A stretch of DNA of 21,194 nucleotides from a virus. The position numbers and the translations under genes were made by a program. The notes under the pieces were generated by a model, which was not told the origin of the DNA, made no database searches, and saw only the letters and a list, made by a program, of their open reading frames with translations. Shown piece by piece: positions 18,728-21,194 of this stretch; position 1 is the first letter of the stretch, and every line of letters begins with the position of its first letter. Location of the stretch: IMG/VR virus record IMGVR_UViG_3300047549_000015, positions 1 through 21,194 of that record. One strand, written 5' to 3'.

Positions 18728-19106
18728 AATTGAAGACGCTGTAGCTTTTGCAAAACAAGAGTTTGAATTGGGTAGAAAATCGGGTAGTTCGGGATCGTTA
18801 CGTGATCAACTAAATTCAGTCTGGAGACAAACAGGTGTAAAACCTAAAGAGTTAGAAGAACTGAAAGAATTACCTGAGAGTTGTCAACAAGTTTGGCGCT
18901 GGTTCATCGATTTGAACAATGCACGATCATCAAATGGATTCGGTGTTAACCCAATTATGTATTCAGATATCAAAGCCTACATGGATTTAATTGGTATTGA
19001 AATACACGAATGGGAACTGCATTTGATTAAACGAATTGACAATGAAGCAATGCTATCTTATGCAAAAGAAGCAGAGTTAGAGCGAAAGAAATCCTCTAAG
19101 AAATAA
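18314..19106 (+). CDS. Tail assembly chaperone, frameshifted (GT-like) product, about 263 aa
   Basis: The frame that continues after the short chaperone is +1 relative to it, and is open from 18711 to TAA 19104-19106. It cannot start alone: its only candidate is a TTG at 18768 without a ribosome site. The joined product switches near 18713-18721, most simply by tRNA-Phe slipping from TTT to TTC with the slow CGA codon next, or by tRNA-Pro slipping from CCC to CCG. The added domain (QVWRWFIDLNN, then YSDIKAYMDLIGIEIHEWELHLIKRIDNEAMLSY) has the T-domain pattern that binds tail tube protein. The second segment is roughly 18717-19106, about 129 aa. Confidence 0.72.
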
Positions 19107-19141
19107 TAGTTGCTTTGGTTATCTTAATGGATGACCAGAGC

Positions 19142-19180
19142 TTCTATGTGTGCAAATTAGTGTAGTTTATACACATAGAA
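19142..19180 (+). repeat. Inverted repeat upstream of the tape measure gene
   Basis: TTCTATGTGT (19142-19151) and ACACATAGAA (19171-19180) are perfect complements flanking 19 nt, ending 12 nt before the tape measure ribosome site (AGGAGA 19193-19198). It is the only feature in the 99-nt gap and could regulate translation or mRNA processing. Confidence 0.5.
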
Positions 19181-19205
19181 TTCCGTTATAACAGGAGAAA
19201 GTGCT

Positions 19206-21194
19206 ATGGACTTGGCAGAATTAAAATTCGTAGTTGATACGAAACAATTAGAAACTGCAGCTACTAGAGTTGCAGAGTTAGGTACAGCTGTATCTAAACT
19301 AAATAAACCAATGCAGGATTTAACCAAAGAATCCACAAAGAACAACAAGGAGTTATCCAAAGCTGAAGAAGCTGCTGCTAAAGCTGCACTTGCTCAACTA
19401 AAACTTCAACAAGCACAAGAAAAATCTAACACTACATCAAAAGATTCAGTAAGTGTATTAGAACGTCAAACGATGATTCTGGATTACATGGCTCAAGGTT
19501 TCTCTAAGGGTCAATCTTCTATTATGGCTACATATAAGGCATCCGGTGCTTTAGATGATGCTATGATGCAGTTAGGTAATACACTTAAAACTCAGCGTAG
19601 TTTAATTGGTGGTGATGCGTTTGATAAGAGTATTGGTTTGATGCAAAAGCTTCAGAATGAAACTCGCATTACTGCTGAAGTTAATAATCTGTTTAACCGC
19701 AATTTAGGTTTGACAGAAAAACAAATGATTGAACTTGCTCGTGAAAAAGAACGTTTGATTGCTTTGTATAATCTTGAAGGTAAAAGTTTAGATGGTCTTG
19801 CTGCTGAATACGATCAAATCGTTCGCACTAGCTCTGAGCTTAATCATTTAAATGACGCACGTACCAAGAGTATGCGTGATCAAGTTAAAGCACAAAATGA
19901 TAGCGCAAAGGCTAACTCATATGTAGCTGGTGAAATGGAGAGAGTTAATCGTTTGACTCAATCAGGTGGTGATATCACAAGTGCTACCAACAATAAACTA
20001 ATGAAGTTCGAAGCTGCTTTAAAGCAAACAGGTATGTCTGCTGCTGATCAAACATCTAAGCTTGAAGCATATAAACAAGCTTTGTTATCTGTACAAAAAG
20101 CTGCAGGTAATCGTCAAGTTGATTATTTATCTCGCGCACTAGGTCCACAGATTACCGACATCGCCGTTGGTCTTGCTACAGGTCAATCACCTATGATGGT
20201 TCTGTTACAACAAGGTGGTCAATTACGAGATCAGTTTGCGTTAGCTGGTGTAGCTGGTAAAGACATGGGTGACATGCTAACTAAGGCTACACTCGGTATG
20301 GTTTCAAGTGTAAAAGACGTAGCTGTTGCTGTTGGTGGTGCAATGGTCGGTGCTTTTTCTGCTGCGGGTAAAGCTTCTCTAAATTTCATTGGTGACATTA
20401 CAGGTGTTAATTCTAGCATCATATTGTTCAAGAAATATCTTGTAGAAACTCACGGTTTTGCATCGAGAGATTGGCTTAGAATGCTTGATAATGTAGGTAG
20501 TGCAATGTCAATGTTGGCTGGCATCGGTGTTGCTGCTGCTATTGCTGCATTAGTTGCATTTGGTATTGCTATTAAGGAAAACATTAAGTTAGAGTCAGAG
20601 TTAAGTAAATCACTTAACCTTACAGGTGCTTCTTTAGGTTTAACAAAAGATAATGCACTTGCCTTAGCAAATCAACTAAGTGGTGGTAAGGATACCACAG
20701 GTAAGTATGTTGAAGCTATTACAGCAATTGCAAAAGAAGGTGGTGTTACTTCTGATAACTTAAAAGTTGTAGCCAAAACCATTGGTGATGTTTCAAAAGT
20801 AACTGGTATTAGTGCTGATACATTAGCTAAAAACTTTTCTAAAATTTCTGAGAAACCACTTGAAGGTTTAATTCCACTTGCTAAAGAATTGGGTACAATT
20901 GATGTAGCAATGTTGAAGCATATTCAAAAATTAGAATTAGCCGGTAAACATGCAGATGCCGCTAAAATTGCAACTAATGCTTATGCTGGTGCATTGAATT
21001 CTGCAAAAAATAAAATTGTTTCAGAAATGGGTTACATTGAAGATTTCTTCTATCATGTAGCTGCTGGTGCAAATATAGTTTTGAAAACAATTATGAGTTG
21101 GGGTGCAGCAGTACCTGTAGTAAAAAAATTAGCTAAAGCTCAGGAAGAGTTGGCAGTTTTGCAAGCAGGTGAAAAAAATGCAAACGGTGATTAT
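19206..21194 (+). CDS. Tape measure protein, N-terminal 663 aa (cut by window edge)
   Basis: The frame is open from ATG 19206 (AGGAGA 7 nt upstream) to the right edge with no stop. The long helical N-terminus (LAELKFVVDTKQLETAATRVAELGTAVSKL and on, to about 300) is followed by LSRALGPQITDIAVGLATGQSPMMVLLQQGGQLRDQF, the signature of the lambda gpH-type tail length tape measure family. Hydrophobic stretches near 375-390 and 434-457 are likely membrane-seeking segments used in DNA entry. The protein sets tail length and is the substrate of the chaperones encoded just upstream. The full length and C-terminal domains are unseen. Confidence 0.9.
   Translation, partial: MDLAELKFVVDTKQLETAATRVAELGTAVSKLNKPMQDLTKESTKNNKELSKAEEAAAKAALAQLKLQQAQEKSNTTSKDSVSVLERQTMILDYMAQGFSKGQSSIMATYKASGALDDAMMQLGNTLKTQRSLIGGDAFDKSIGLMQKLQNETRITAEVNNLFNRNLGLTEKQMIELAREKERLIALYNLEGKSLDGLAAEYDQIVRTSSELNHLNDARTKSMRDQVKAQNDSAKANSYVAGEMERVNRLTQSGGDITSATNNKLMKFEAALKQTGMSAADQTSKLEAYKQALLSVQKAAGNRQVDYLSRALGPQITDIAVGLATGQSPMMVLLQQGGQLRDQFALAGVAGKDMGDMLTKATLGMVSSVKDVAVAVGGAMVGAFSAAGKASLNFIGDITGVNSSIILFKKYLVETHGFASRDWLRMLDNVGSAMSMLAGIGVAAAIAALVAFGIAIKENIKLESELSKSLNLTGASLGLTKDNALALANQLSGGKDTTGKYVEAITAIAKEGGVTSDNLKVVAKTIGDVSKVTGISADTLAKNFSKISEKPLEGLIPLAKELGTIDVAMLKHIQKLELAGKHADAAKIATNAYAGALNSAKNKIVSEMGYIEDFFYHVAAGANIVLKTIMSWGAAVPVVKKLAKAQEELAVLQAGEKNANGDY

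Noticed and set aside
18768-19106. Independent 112-aa gene starting at TTG 18768
   Set aside because: There is no ribosome site and it starts in the middle of a continuous helix. The open frame extends back to 18711, exactly to the point where a +1 shift from the preceding gene would enter.

Overview
The window is one strand-coherent block of a tailed double-stranded DNA phage with long-tail (siphovirus-like) morphology genes. Every gene I can support lies on the + strand. The host is probably a gammaproteobacterium. Vibrionaceae is my guess, because the most strongly expressed genes (capsid, decoration, tail tube) favour the CTA leucine codon and the promoters are near-perfect sigma-70 sites. 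The host is an inference, not something read directly.

Region 1 (1-3235) is an accessory/RNA region. It holds the tail of an unrecognised gene, a promoter followed by about 220 nt of gene-free structured sequence, a small zinc-ribbon gene, five good tRNAs (Thr-UGU, Glu-UUC, Asn-GUU, Ser-GCU, Pro-UGG), one tRNA-Tyr-like element with an abnormal elbow, and three HNH endonuclease genes. The three HNH proteins belong to different HNH families. Even so, each gene is preceded by the same pseudoknotted RNA motif, in which at least three helices and the pseudoknot change by compensatory substitutions between copies. Each HNH gene ends exactly against the next functional element: tRNA-Thr, tRNA-Asn, or the terS start. 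This repeated RNA-plus-HNH unit is my best candidate for an undescribed system.

Region 2 (3241-6894) is the packaging module: small terminase, large terminase and portal. A GIY-YIG endonuclease gene overlaps the end of the portal gene.

Region 3 (7011-11531) is a fibre/adaptor module that sits, unusually, inside the head module. It has a small Ig-like/BppU-like protein, a small collagen-motif protein, a large repetitive fibre, and a second fibre ending in a self-cleaving S74 chaperone domain. A 50-aa gene with its own promoter and terminator follows.

Region 4 (11930-15084) builds the head: XkdF-like protease, scaffold (with a likely internal in-frame start), decoration protein and major capsid protein. 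Region 5 (15201-21194) makes the neck and tail: connector, head closure, tail completion, tail terminator, tail tube, a tail assembly chaperone pair apparently joined by +1 frameshifting, and a tape measure protein that runs off the right edge.

Transcription appears to be punctuated by a family of seven similar TTGnnn / TGnTATAAT promoters and by intrinsic terminators. All function calls come from motif and layout recognition by eye; no database search was run.
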